DNA from: CAWBRT01 sp963832785
Lineage (GTDB): Bacteria > Acidobacteriota > Terriglobia > Terriglobales > Acidobacteriaceae
Direction of reading: 5' to 3'
Assembly: GCA_963832785.1 (NCBI GenBank)
Contig: CAWHVF010000007.1
Location: 124,001-188,000 of the forward strand
DNA: 64,000 bases
The notes under the pieces are model-generated. The model was not told the origin of the DNA, made no database searches, and was given only the letters and a program-made list of their open reading frames with translations. This document shows positions 53,874-63,037 of this stretch, in pieces; the stretch's first letter is position 1; each line of letters starts with the position of its first letter. The position numbers and the translations under genes were made by a program.

Positions 53874-55175
53874 CTAAACGCCGGCCACGGTAACGCTGTA
53901 ATTTTCAGACAATAAGGAGCGGGTGCGCAGCTCCTCCCGCAAAAACTTGGGGTCGCAGGATTTTTCCCAGATACAGACCAGAACCGCTCCGAGCGCATGG
54001 CCGGGAACACACATCAAAGCCCGGCCTAGAGAAAGAAAACGGTCCACCCCAAGCAACAGGGTTATGCCAGCCAGGGGCACGTCATGGACGATGGATAGCC
54101 CCGCGATGAGGGCGACAAAACCGGCGCCGCTCACTCCGGCAACACCCTTGGTGCACACCAGCAGAATTCCCAGCATCAGCGCGATTTGTCCCCAGCCTAG
54201 ATGGATATTGCAGGCCTGGGCGATGAAGATCGAAGAGAAGGCCAGATAGATGGCGGTTCCGTCGGGGTTAAAGGAGTAGGCTATGGGAATCAGCATTCCC
54301 ACCATTCCGCGGTCGCAGCCGAGCATCTCGCACTTGCGCATCATTCCCGGCATGGCCGGCTCGTTGCTGGAAGCTCCCAGGGTGATCCACATTTCCTCGC
54401 GTAGATATCGAATGAAGCGCCAGATGCTAAAGCCGTGAATACCGGCAACCACGCCAAAGCCGACGGCTATGAAAAGGAAACAGGCGACATAGAAGGCGAA
54501 TACCAGCTTGCCCAGTGGGAGCAGTGCGTGTAGGCCGTATTTGCCGACGGTAAAGGCCATGGCGCCAAAGGCGCACAGCGGAGCGAGCCGCAAAATCATA
54601 TTGAAAATGGCGAAGATTATCCTGGTGCCGGAGCTGATCAGGGTGACGATCGGTTCGGCTGCGCTGCCAATCATATTGAGGCCGAAGCCGGTGAGAAACG
54701 CCACCACGATGATCGGCAGGATTTCTCCCTGCGCCAGCGCGCCTAGGTAGGTCGAAGGTATGAGGCTGAGGATGAACCCATGAAATGAAAGATGGGAAGC
54801 GCTGCTGGAATAGGAGGCGATGGCGGCAGTGTTCAGCGTGGCCGGGTCGACGTTCATTCCCGTTCCCGGATGGAACACCACAATGCACAGCAGGCCGAAG
54901 CCCATGGCAATCGCCGTGAACAGTTGGAAAAGAAGGATGGCCTTGAGCAGCGTGCGTCCGATCTTTCCGGAGGAGTTCCGCATGCTGTTGATGCCGAGAA
55001 CGATGGTGCAGAAGACGACCGCACCGACCATCATTTTCAGAGCTTTGATAAAAATATCGGCGAAGAGCTGGAACGGAACAGCATAAGTAGGCCAGAGATG
55101 GCCGACTGCGATACCCAGCACTACTCCGGCGATGACTTGATAAGACAAATTCTTGGCGGAAGACGCGGATCGCAT
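53874..55175 (-). CDS. DctA-type dicarboxylate:cation symporter, copy 2
   Basis: This 433-residue paralogue of the 51324 gene has VLGIAVGHLWPTYAVPFQLF at the N-terminus, LGASSNEPAMPGMM in the re-entrant loop, and PIAYSFNPDGTAIYLAFSSI. It is the first gene of the eight-gene minus-strand array. Its upstream region (55176 onward) contains two TTCTG-N5-CAGAA palindromes. Both copies share the ASSNEPA variant loop, which suggests a shared, non-standard carboxylate substrate. The ATG follows GGGAGTAAT. Confidence 0.88.
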   Translation of the reverse strand: MRSASSAKNLSYQVIAGVVLGIAVGHLWPTYAVPFQLFADIFIKALKMMVGAVVFCTIVLGINSMRNSSGKIGRTLLKAILLFQLFTAIAMGFGLLCIVVFHPGTGMNVDPATLNTAAIASYSSSASHLSFHGFILSLIPSTYLGALAQGEILPIIVVAFLTGFGLNMIGSAAEPIVTLISSGTRIIFAIFNMILRLAPLCAFGAMAFTVGKYGLHALLPLGKLVFAFYVACFLFIAVGFGVVAGIHGFSIWRFIRYLREEMWITLGASSNEPAMPGMMRKCEMLGCDRGMVGMLIPIAYSFNPDGTAIYLAFSSIFIAQACNIHLGWGQIALMLGILLVCTKGVAGVSGAGFVALIAGLSIVHDVPLAGITLLLGVDRFLSLGRALMCVPGHALGAVLVCIWEKSCDPKFLREELRTRSLLSENYSVTVAGV

Positions 55176-55378
55176 ATTACTCCCTTCCAGCTAAATCGTT
55201 ATTATTTTGTCTAAGATCACTCGTACAGCTCATGTTTTCCCGGCAAGCTGCGCGTCTGACTCGCAACGCTGAATAGCCCCTGCCCACCCTCGGCCCAGGA
55301 GGTCGCGGCTACAGTTCACTTCTCCTCGACCGACGCAGGCGACGCTGATATCTTCCGCCGGCTTCTGGCGCACTTGCG

Positions 55379-55393
55379 TTCTGTACAACAGAA
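55379..55393. promoter_or_regulatory. Candidate operator palindrome 1
   Basis: TTCTGTACAACAGAA is a perfect TTCTG-N5-CAGAA inverted repeat about 200 bp upstream of the first symporter gene. The same form occurs at 55804, and IclR- or GntR-type regulators commonly bind sites of this size. No such regulator is encoded in the window, so the binder is unknown. Confidence 0.45.
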
Positions 55394-55803
55394 TTTTGTA
55401 TCTTTTTTAGGTAAGTGAGATTTACGTCCTTTTACGAGGCTTGTCAAGCCGAATTTTCGACTACTCCCACACTGCGCAAATTCAGCAGCGTATAAAGGAA
55501 GCGAGTTTGCTGGCGGGAAGCGAGTCCGCGGATTTGAGGGCACCTCCGCCCAGGCGGCTGCACGAAAAAGGCAGGGAAAGAAGAGGAAAGCATGAAAAGC
55601 GGCGGTTCGCTTAAGGCCGTCAGACGGATTCACCATAGGGCAAGCGAGTGAACGCGCATACTCGCGCAAATAGCGGGGAAAGGATCGCACCGGCAACTGC
55701 TCGTGCTGCATGCACCGTGGCACAGCGCCACAAAAATGCTAGGAAGCGTTTTGACAAACACGGCGGGCAGTGTTTTAGTGCTGTTTCAGAAAGCATAACG
55801 ATA

Positions 55804-55818
55804 TTCTGATGGACAGAA
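55804..55818. promoter_or_regulatory. Candidate operator palindrome 2
   Basis: TTCTGATGGACAGAA has the same arms and spacing as the site at 55379 with a different centre. It lies about 110 bp upstream of the GTG at 55928. Recurrence of the same arms in one intergenic region supports a real regulator site. Confidence 0.45.
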
Positions 55819-55927
55819 CACAAGATAGAATCTTTCGTAATTAATAAAATGTTCTGTTTTGGAGAGCGCAATGAAGAGAGACATCCGCGAAACGGGTTCC
55901 GGCGTCGCTGCCGTCGAAGGAGGGAGG

Positions 55928-56091
55928 GTGAAAACCACTGTGGCAATCCTGGCGGCGGGGAGATGGGAGCCGAGGTTGGTCGAGCCTTGGCCGAGAATGG
56001 CGTGCGCGTGATCACCTCGAACGTGGGCCGCTCGCAGGCAACTGCGAGACGCGCCGCTCGAGCCGGCGTCGAGGACAGCAAACAGCCGTAA
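55928..56091 (+). pseudogene. 6-phosphogluconate-dehydrogenase-like NAD-binding fragment
   Basis: After GGAGGGAGG a GTG opens KTTVAILAAG, and one missing base in the following G run shifts the frame to EMGAEVGRALAENGVRVITS. Together they give the Rossmann GxGxMG start and beta2 end of an NAD(P)-binding 6PGDH/hydroxyisobutyrate-dehydrogenase-type protein. The sequence stops after GVEDSKQP, some 45 residues in, so the gene is truncated as well as frameshifted. Its position ahead of RidA, divergent from the sugar-acid array, suggests it once belonged to that pathway. Confidence 0.6.
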
Positions 56092-56121
56092 CCACAACTT
56101 CTATCCTAGCAAGGAAGACCA

Positions 56122-56508
56122 ATGGCAAATCGCAAGAGTATCTACATTAGGGGATTCTCTCATAAGAACCCCATTCCCAATGCCAGCAGGATCGGGAATC
56201 TGATAGTGACGGGAGTTATTAACGGGGTGGATCCAGCAACAGGAAAGCTTCCTGCAACACTCGACGAACAATGTGCGTACATGTTCCAGCACGTGCAAGA
56301 AATTGTTAAAGCGGGCGGAGGAACGACGGGAGACATAATCAAGGTGACAGTGTGGATGGCCGATCCCTCGCAACGCGAGAGCCTGAATCGGGAATGGCTG
56401 AAAATGTTTCCAGACGCCGACTCGCGTCCCGCTCGTCACACCATGGCTCGGGTCGGGGAGGGAGCCGCATTAATCCAGTGCGGCTTTATGGCTGTTCTCG
56501 ATAGCTGA
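56122..56508 (+). CDS. RidA-family protein
   Basis: The 128-residue protein matches the YjgF/YER057c/UK114 (RidA) fold. It has SRIGNLIVTGVINGVDPATG, an internal GGTTGDIIKVTVWMADPSQR and NREWLKMFPDADSRPARHTM with the conserved active-site Arg. Archetypal RidA hydrolyses reactive enamine/imine intermediates from PLP-enzyme chemistry; other subgroups have pathway-specific deaminase roles. The position beside a sugar-acid catabolic array suggests a specialised subgroup. It is complete, with a weak AAGGAAG ribosome site. Confidence 0.85.
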   Translation: MANRKSIYIRGFSHKNPIPNASRIGNLIVTGVINGVDPATGKLPATLDEQCAYMFQHVQEIVKAGGGTTGDIIKVTVWMADPSQRESLNREWLKMFPDADSRPARHTMARVGEGAALIQCGFMAVLDS

Positions 56509-56657
56509 CCGCCAACTTCAATGTATTTGCCTCCAATATAAGAGAGGCGACCGAAACGGCCGCCGTGAGGTGAATGACGGATAGGCCATCGAGAACAAGC
56601 GTGCTACTCTGGTTTGCTTCCAAGCCGAACTGCTGATTAGAGACACGTAGACAGACT

Positions 56658-56804
56658 ATGCCAAACCAGCTGAGCCGTCGAAACAATTCAGATGAGCCGC
56701 CCATTGTCTGGGGTCCGACGCCGCTTACCATTGCCGTCGGCGTGATTCTTGTCGTTGTCATAGTTCATGCTTTTACGTTTTGCCGATTACCGCTTTCGCA
56801 TTGA
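56658..56804 (+). CDS. Possible 48-residue single-helix membrane peptide
   Basis: This short frame encodes a polar N-terminus (MPNQLSRRNNSDEPPIVWGP) and one strongly hydrophobic helix (LTIAVGVILVVVIVHAFTFC). No good ribosome site precedes it and no family is recognised. The clear split between polar and hydrophobic halves is the only support for it being a gene. Confidence 0.3.
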   Translation: MPNQLSRRNNSDEPPIVWGPTPLTIAVGVILVVVIVHAFTFCRLPLSH

Positions 56805-56861
56805 TTTGATCAAGCTGCTGAGGCGCTAAAGAGCAGTCATTACGCCAAAGGGAAAATCAAG

Positions 56862-57047
56862 GTGAGCATTAAAGAGCTTGTCAAACGGGGCTTCGTTTAT
56901 GTTCGGCGGAAGCCATGGTACATACGGCTGCCGCTTATTTATGGCATCGTGTGTGTTGGCTTCTATATCGGTTACGCTATTCTTTCCTTCGATTTTGACT
57001 GGCTGCTGCCGAACAGACCGTTGGGTAACGCTCCGCTTATCGGCTGA
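56862..57047 (+). CDS. Small membrane protein, unknown
   Basis: The 61-residue frame begins at GTG (after CAAGGT) with a basic amphipathic part (IKELVKRGFVYVRRKPWYIR) followed by one membrane helix (LPLIYGIVCVGFYIGYAILS). No homologue is recognised. It stands alone between the RidA gene and the nrfA remnant. Confidence 0.35.
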   Translation: MSIKELVKRGFVYVRRKPWYIRLPLIYGIVCVGFYIGYAILSFDFDWLLPNRPLGNAPLIG

Positions 57048-57226
57048 TGATCGGCCTCATTGCCGACAGCGATCCGAAGACGGCGAAGCAGAGGGCAAAT
57101 GCTCCGGGGCCAAGCACCAACTGTAGATGAGGTGAAGCACCAGCACGGAGGGAGTTGATCGGTGGCATGAATGAAGCCGGACCGTCGCTTGGTAGAAACG
57201 GCGGTCCGGATTTAGAGAAGTCGCCC

Positions 57227-57740
57227 CTAATCGCCTTTCTTGGGTGCGGGAACGGCGGCCGGCTGGTTAGCAGCTTTGACCACCGGCGCGCCCTTCATAG
57301 CATCCCGCAATGCGAGCTGTCCCAGGCGCGACAGGTTGAGTGATTCGCCCAACACCCGTTGCGCCTCCTGCGGCGCATGGAAGCCAACCGAGTTCTCCGC
57401 TTCGATGAAGTCGAAGTAGAACTGCGCTTTGCGCTGGAAGTCCCGCGGCTTGGCAAGCTGCTCGTCGCTGGCGCCGGCGTTTCTCGCCGCCGTAATTTCT
57501 TTGATGAGATCGATCAGGGCATTGAAGGCGGTTTCACGCTCGGTGCGGAAGCTGTCCTGTATCTGCTCGACCCGGTCCTTGAGCTCTTTTTCATCCCAGC
57601 GATGGCAGGTCTGGCAGGCGCGATTGATGTTGAGCAGCGGCGAGCGTACCTGGTGATCGCTTACCTTGGCCGCGCCCTGCCGCATGTAGGGCATGTGGCA
57701 GTCGGCGCAAGCGACGCCGGAACGGGCGTGGAGAGCGGCA
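57227..57740 (-). pseudogene. nrfA: Ammonia-forming cytochrome c nitrite reductase NrfA, C-terminal fragment
   Basis: The minus strand reads HARSGVACADCHMPYMRQGA, then KVSDHQVRSPLLNINRACQT and CHRWDEKELKDRVEQIQ. These are two C-terminal CxxCH haem sites and the following helical tail of pentahaem NrfA, which reduces nitrite to ammonium in the periplasm. Everything upstream of about 57740 (signal peptide, the first three haem sites and the active-site CxxCK) is absent. The last 30 residues are an Ala/Pro/Lys tail. No nrfH is present, so this is a relic. Confidence 0.8.
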
Positions 57741-57906
57741 CATTAAGGGTTCTGTCCAGGGTGTGGCTCGCCATAATTCCGATCTGCTTTGAACACACGA
57801 CTTACAATGGTTTCGGAAGACGGCAATTTCTGTTAGAACTCACCCATGAATACGCACACGGACAGACCATTCACTTGCAACTACACGGCATCTCCAGCCC
57901 TGGCCG

Positions 57907-58224
57907 TTAGGCGGTAGCGGCCTGGGGTTGCCGTGTTTTCGTGCCCGCTCGTTTTGCCTTACGGCGAGGTTTCTTGGCCGCAGCTTTCTGCTCGGCCGCG
58001 TATTCGCGCTCGGCGATGAGGTCTTCCAGGGTCTCCTTCTGGCGAACCAGTTCCTCAAGGGTCATTGAACTGTAATCGCTCGCACTGGCTCCAGGAATAT
58101 GGATACCCTGGCTTTCCAGCCAGGCATCCACCTGCTTCTGGTTCATCTTATAGAAGTAGAAGCCCGCGGCGGCGACACCCAGCCCAACGACAAAACCCGT
58201 GACATGCTGTGAAGTGACTGGCAT
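57907..58224 (-). CDS. Small membrane-anchored protein of the metal-ATPase cluster
   Basis: The protein of about 105 residues starts at ATG 58224 (MPVTSQHVTGFVVGLG; a second ATG at 58233 is possible). One membrane helix (FVVGLGVAAAGFYFYKM) is followed by a short linker, an acidic helical segment (MTLEELVRQKETLEDLIAER) and a Lys/Arg-rich tail. It follows the broken HMA2 gene on the same strand by 33 bp. Similar small proteins accompany HMA2/P-type ATPase genes elsewhere, as far as I recall, and their role is unknown. Confidence 0.55.
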   Translation of the reverse strand: MPVTSQHVTGFVVGLGVAAAGFYFYKMNQKQVDAWLESQGIHIPGASASDYSSMTLEELVRQKETLEDLIAEREYAAEQKAAAKKPRRKAKRAGTKTRQPQAATA

Positions 58225-58257
58225 GACTCTCATGTTCCTTTCTGGTCTGTTACACGT

Positions 58258-59132
58258 TCACTGATTCCGCGAAGCCGTTGATTGCGCCTCGGATGCGCAA
58301 CGGGATGCCGCGCTGAAAACCACTGACGCCCTCCAGAACTTGGTCGTGCATTTCGCTACGCGCCGGATGTCCTCGATCAAACTCCCATGCTGTCCCAGCG
58401 TCCTGCCCGTGATCGCCTGGAACAACATGGTCGGTATCATCCCGAAGAACGTCATTTTATCCGGCGGTGTCCGGTCGGGGGCGACCACAACCTCGAACGT
58501 GGCGAAGTGCTGTCGCGGCCAATCTGAGCGGGACGGACCTCGACTCCCGGAGTCGGCAGTCGAACCAGATGCCGCCCGAAGGTGCTGATCCACGTGAAGA
58601 TCGTCGCCGGCAACGCATTGCCGCGCTAGCAGCGCAGTCAGCAAATAGGTCACGCTGAGCACTTCCGGGTCGAAATTCCCACGCAGGCGATAGTCCACCC
58701 ACCCGTGATGCAGAGCAGCCCCCGCCGTGGTGAGGCCGGCAATCCGGTCCAGGGCAGCACTGGCAGCCGTAGACCGCCCCGTGAGGCGCAAAGCCAGCGC
58801 GGCAAGCAGCTGCAACTCCCGAATAGAATGCCGAATCCGTCAGCTCGCGGGTCGGGGGACGTGTCAGAACTCGGATGCCAGCGTTGTCGTGTTCCAGGGA
58901 CAGTCCGGTGGCGATGCGAATGACAATCTCTTCCGTCGAGACGTGCTGCGGATCATACCGCACCAGCACGGAGCGAGCTGACAGCGGTGTATTGAACATC
59001 CCCGATGCCGGCATGCTCCGCCACCAAGCGCCGCATACGCTCAGGCTGCCTCAAGGCGTGCGACAGGCGAATGCGCAGCCGGCCAGGAAGTTCGTGCTCA
59101 ATCGTAACCGCAGGCTGTTGGTCGCGGTTCAT
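58258..59132 (-). pseudogene. HMA2-domain protein, multiply frameshifted
   Basis: The start at 59132 (MNRDQQPAVTIEHELPGRLR) overlaps the P-type ATPase stop by 4 bp (ATGA). The HMA2-like domain continues in another frame (SVLVRYDPQHVSTEEIVIRI). A hydrophobic part follows in a third (LLAALALRLTGRSTAASAAL, GLTTAGAALHHGWVDYRLRG, VLSVTYLLTALLA), and a C-terminal DUF-like segment (PPDKMTFFGMIPTMLFQAIT) ends at 58258. At least three frame changes separate these pieces. HMA2 domains resemble metal-associated domains but lack the CxxC pair. Either decay or base errors could explain the breaks. Confidence 0.65.
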
Positions 59133-61329
59133 CGGCTTCGCTCCATGTCGTGGAATAACAGGCGCAGGGAGTTCAACACGACCAATACCGTTGTCGCGTT
59201 GTGAATGGCGGCGCCCCAGACCACCGGCATCCGGCCCAGCGAAGCCAGCACCAGCGCCGTCGTGTTCACCCCGATTGCGGTTGCAAAGTTCTGCTTGACG
59301 ATGTTCATCGTCTTCTGCGAGAGGCGGATGGCAGCCGGAATCATAAGCGGGTCGTCGCTGGTGATGGTAATGTCCGCAGCCTCCATCGCAATGTCCGTCC
59401 GCATGCCTCCCATGGCGATCCCCACATCCGCGCAGGCCAGCGCGGCAGCGTCATTGATCCCGTCGCCGGCCATCACCACCCGCCTCCCCCTCTGCTGCAA
59501 TCCCAACACTACGTCCGATTTGCCCTCTGGCAAGACCTGGGCTTGGTAACGGTCCATCGCCATCTTGGTGGCGACAAGTTCCGCATGCTGCTCCACGTCG
59601 CCGGTGAGCAGAACAATATCGTCCATGCCCAGCATGCGCAGTCGATTCAGCGACTTCCTCATGTCCTCGCGCAGAGTGTCTTGGATACCCATCAGTCCCA
59701 GAAGGGTGTGGTCGCGGGCGACATAGATGACCTGCTCTCCGCGTCGCGTCAGCTCCCGTGCGGCCTCCTCCCCTCGGGAGAGGTCAATCTCCTGCTCGCG
59801 CATGAAGGGCGCATTGCCCACGCAGCACCGCCGCTCCGGCGACGGTTGTTTGCACCCCGCGACCAACGCGAACGTGAGTCGGCCCATGGACCGGGATGGG
59901 CCAGCCGTTGCGGCGCGCCTTGTCCACAAATGCAATCGCTACAGGATGGGTTGACGTTTCCTCAGCCGCCGCGGCCAACTCGATCATCTCGCGCTCCCCA
60001 ACGCCAGGCGCCACTGGGATGACCGAAGTGACCTGTGGCCGGCCCTCGGTCACGGTGCCGGTTTTGTCCAGGACGATGGTGTCGGCTTCGGCGAGCATCT
60101 CCAGGTAATTGCTGCCTTTGATCAAAATGCCATTGCGGGCCGCGGTGGCAATGGCAGCCGACAGCGCGGTGGCGGTGGAAAGCCGCACTCCGCATGAGTA
60201 GTCGATGATCAGCATGTTCAGGGCGCGCTCCGGCCTGTGCGTGGCGGCGTAAACGACGCCGGCCAAGCCGAAATTCACCGGAATGAACCGGGCGGAAAAG
60301 CGGTCGGCGAAGGCTTGAATCGTCGCCTTTCGATGCGCCGCCTCCTCTACTAAGTGGACAATCCGCGATACAGCCGTATCGTCGCCGACCTTCTTCGCCA
60401 GAACAGTCAAGTGGCCGGCCTTGACTACGGTGCCTGCAAAAACAGCGTCGCCGGGCTGCTTGCGCATCGGCATGAACTCGCCGGTGATCGAGGCTTGGTC
60501 AACCGCCGCTTCGCCTTCCTCGACAACCCCGTCCACGCTGATCTTTTCGCCAGTCTTCACCACGATGCGATCTCTGACGCGCACCTGCTCGACTGGAACC
60601 TGCACCTCCCGGCCGTCTTCCTCAAGCCGCCAGACGTAAGCCTCGCCCACGGCGAGCATGTCACGAATGGCGCGGCGCGTGCGATCCATCGTATAGACGG
60701 TAAGCAGTTCGGCCAGGTCGGCCAGACCAATGATCGTCAGGGCCGCGCGGTCGCGCCCGGAAAGCAGACTCGCGGCAATGGCTGTGGAACTGAGCGTATC
60801 GGCATTGGGCCGGCCGGTTTGCATCAGCGAGCTGCCACCCGCTGCGTAGGATGGGCCAGGCCAGTGAGAGACTCGTTAAGGCGGGGATCGTCATGAACCG
60901 CCCGAGAAGAGTGGCCGGCGCCTCGCGAGTGGAGAGGGCGCTGAATCCCAACGTGACTGCACTGGCGAGTACACGGGCCAGAATTTCCCCCACGGACTCT
61001 TCTTGGAGGCGTCGTTCCTGCACAGTAGATTGCGCGGCCAGCGTCCGTTCGGCCTTGAACACGGCCAGGGAATACTCGTTGAGAGTGGACTGTGCGGCGG
61101 TGAGAATATCTTGGGAACCGCTCTTTGTCTGATCGTAATGAACCAGGACATTTTCGGTGATTGCGCTCACGCGGGCCGAACGCACGGCGGGCAAGGCCCC
61201 CAACCGCTTGCCAATGGCGCCAGCCTCATCGTGCAGGTGACGGATGCCAGGACAGTAGATGCGCACTCGCCCCGGAAGTTCGTGGACGATTTGGCAAGTT
61301 TTCGCTTTGTTGCTCTTAAGCCCAAACAT
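59129..61329 (-). CDS. P1B-type heavy-metal ATPase with N-terminal HMA2 domain, two frameshifts
   Basis: Three successive frames make one ATPase. Frame 1 (from 61329, MFGLKSNKAK) has an HMA2 domain (IVHELPGRVRIYCPGIRHLH) and first helices. Near 60830 a single-base shift leads to frame 2: actuator TGEF, an unusual helix motif DYSCGVRLSTATALSAAI where the usual CPC is replaced by SCG, and phosphorylation motif DKTGTVTEG. One extra base at about 59822 leads to frame 3: VGNAPFMREQEID, hinge GDGINDAAALACADVGIAMG, last helices ending FHDMERSR. All catalytic motifs survive, so the breaks may be sequencing errors; otherwise it is a pseudogene. It probably exports a transition metal across the inner membrane. 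Confidence 0.8.
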
Positions 61330-61747
61330 CTTCAGGAATCTCGAATTTCTCGTCGAGCACCAGGCGGTGACGAGTCCCGGCGCGAATAGCACGGACCAGC
61401 CGCCGCAACACCTGGGGCAGCTCTGCCGGCGGAGTCGCAGCAAGTCGTTCCCAGTACCGGAGGGCCAGACGATTCACGGCCTGCAGAAAGGCAAGTAGCT
61501 CCTTTTCTGTAAGCTGGTCAACATGGTATCGGATCAACACACTTCCCGTTGTCAGATTCACATCGACGCTCTGGATTTCGGCCGGACTGCCCAACAGGTC
61601 ACGCCACACGAAAGCCCACTCCCGCTGAACATGATCTACTTGCTTGAGTGCCAGGAGGGATAGTCGCAAGCGCCCAGGCAGCCGATGAATGATCCGCGGG
61701 CGCAGAAGCCAACTTCTTAATTGGAGTACGACAATCTCTGGCTTCAT
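61316..61747 (-). CDS. HMA2-domain protein B
   Basis: The protein of about 143 residues starts at 61747 (MKPEIVVLQLRSWLL). It carries the HMA2-type segment IIHRLPGRLRLSLLALKQVD, then SVDVNLTTGSVLIRYHVDQL, and a helical C-terminus (LPQVLRRLVRAIRAGTRHRL). No CxxC metal motif is present. Its ATG overlaps HMA2 protein A by 4 bp, and its 3' end overlaps the start of the ATPase by 14 bp, so it is tightly coupled to both. It may assist or regulate the ATPase; this is inference. Confidence 0.7.
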   Translation of the reverse strand: MKPEIVVLQLRSWLLRPRIIHRLPGRLRLSLLALKQVDHVQREWAFVWRDLLGSPAEIQSVDVNLTTGSVLIRYHVDQLTEKELLAFLQAVNRLALRYWERLAATPPAELPQVLRRLVRAIRAGTRHRLVLDEKFEIPEDVWA

Positions 61748-62301
61748 GGGCGCCCCCGCAGTGCTGGCGGGAACATAGCCAGATACGCCCACCACAGTCG
61801 CTGCCAGCCGAGCTGTGGGTTGCCAGCGGCGAGATATCGAACCCCCGCCGCCAGTAGGAGCAGGGCGACCGATGTCCACAGGTCGATCAATCCACCAGTC
61901 TGCTGGTGGATCGCACGGTTCAAGGAATCGCCGGCCTGGCGGATTCCTTCTCCAATGTGCGAGCGCGGTGGGCGTTGGATTTCTCTCTCCAACCCCAGCA
62001 GGCGAATCGCGGCTCCCAGCAGCATGTCTGGTCTGACGCGATCTGGCGCGAATTGGATCAGGAGGCTTCCGGACAAAGGATTGATTTCTACAGCACGAAT
62101 GCCCTCCAGCCGGGCAAGACTTTTCTGAAGCTGGTCAGCCGCCCTGTGTTGTCCGATGAGCACCGGTGCACGTAGGCGAACACGTCCTGGAAGGATGTGC
62201 GTTGTCTCCATTACCCCGGCAAAGCTCGGAAGGCGATTATGATCAGCACCCCGTTTTCGGCCGAGCAAGGCACTCACTACGGCAGCAGTGATCAGATGCA
62301 T
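61744..62301 (-). CDS. HMA2-domain protein A with membrane segments
   Basis: This 185-residue protein has an HMA2 domain (THILPGRVRLRAPVLIGQHR, then AVEINPLSGSLLIQFAPDRV) and C-terminal hydrophobic segments (LIDLWTSVALLLLAAGVRYL; WWAYLAMFPPAL). It is the first of three HMA2 genes in the cluster and overlaps the next by 4 bp. It is 38 bp downstream of the CDF-like transporter gene. The function is unknown, but the conserved LPGR motif is shared with the ATPase N-terminus, which suggests a scaffold-like interaction. Confidence 0.7.
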   Translation of the reverse strand: MHLITAAVVSALLGRKRGADHNRLPSFAGVMETTHILPGRVRLRAPVLIGQHRAADQLQKSLARLEGIRAVEINPLSGSLLIQFAPDRVRPDMLLGAAIRLLGLEREIQRPPRSHIGEGIRQAGDSLNRAIHQQTGGLIDLWTSVALLLLAAGVRYLAAGNPQLGWQRLWWAYLAMFPPALRGRP

Positions 62302-62338
62302 AGATCCTCATCGCAATAGATGATTCAAGATTTCCCAT

Positions 62339-62998
62339 CTAACAACAGCCACAAGCCTTACCGCGGATTGCTTCCTTCGCTTCCCACAAGATGAGTGGTA
62401 TGACCGCCAATGCAGCAACCGGGTCGGCCCAAGAAACATGCCAAACCGCATTCACCACAAGGCCCGCTAGAGCAACCAGCGAGAGATAAGCGCACAGGCC
62501 CGACTGGGCGGCATCGGCCCGTAGAGCAGCGCTGCCGGTAGCCGCGGAGAGTTTTCGTTTTTCTTTGGCTAGCCACGGCATGAAGATGGCAGCGAAAATC
62601 AGAACGGCAATTCCCAAATAGCTTGGCCGGGGTTCATTGTATCCCAATAGTGTCACCGCTGAAATCAGGGCTACATATACGGCAAGCAGCAGAAGTAGCA
62701 CTCCTGCAACCCGAGTCGTACGGCGCTCCAACTGGCTATTGGCTACCGGTGTGCTAAAGCGCCACAGGACAACGACCGCGGAGATCAGTTCGATGGTGCT
62801 ATCAACCCCAAACGCAAACAGTACCGGGCTGCGCGCCTGCCATGCTGCGAATTGGGAAACGGCCGCTTCTACACTCATCCAAATGATGGTGATCGCTTGA
62901 ATCCGATGAATCCGACGGATCGAGTCAGGAGTCGAGACTTGAGCCGCAACTATCGCTGCGTGGAAGTTCTGTCCGTGTTGTTTGGGGGACGAGTTCAT
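62339..62998 (-). CDS. CDF-like cation transporter
   Basis: The 219-residue protein looks like a cation-diffusion-facilitator membrane domain of five to six helices: ITIIWMSVEAAVSQFAAWQA with an Asp-containing FGVDSTIELISAVVVLW (the metal-site FxxDS type), then WADPVAALAVIPLILWEAKE near the end. The usual cytoplasmic C-terminal domain is absent and the protein ends GKACGCC, a possible metal-binding tail. CDF proteins export divalent metals by proton antiport. It lies between the Nramp gene and the HMA2 genes on the same strand, in keeping with a metal homeostasis operon. Confidence 0.75.
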   Translation of the reverse strand: MNSSPKQHGQNFHAAIVAAQVSTPDSIRRIHRIQAITIIWMSVEAAVSQFAAWQARSPVLFAFGVDSTIELISAVVVLWRFSTPVANSQLERRTTRVAGVLLLLLAVYVALISAVTLLGYNEPRPSYLGIAVLIFAAIFMPWLAKEKRKLSAATGSAALRADAAQSGLCAYLSLVALAGLVVNAVWHVSWADPVAALAVIPLILWEAKEAIRGKACGCC

Positions 62999-63037
62999 AC
63001 TTCATTCCTGTGTCAGGCCGATACTGATGAGGATGCT

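Larger units (their letters stand above)
55176..55926. promoter_or_regulatory. Divergent control region of the catabolic array
   Basis: This 750-bp stretch has no gene. It separates the minus-strand array starting at 55175 from the plus-strand 6PGDH-like remnant and RidA. It contains two 15-bp palindromes of the same form (55379-55393 and 55804-55818) and a further CAGAACA/TGTTCTG pair at 55814-55856. A TTGACA hexamer lies at 55751-55756 without a clear -10. Confidence 0.5.

Noticed and set aside
55316..56097. Minus-strand frames in the intergenic region upstream of RidA
   Set aside because: They are Arg/Ser/Cys-rich, overlap each other, and lie antisense to the 6PGDH-like remnant and the palindromes.
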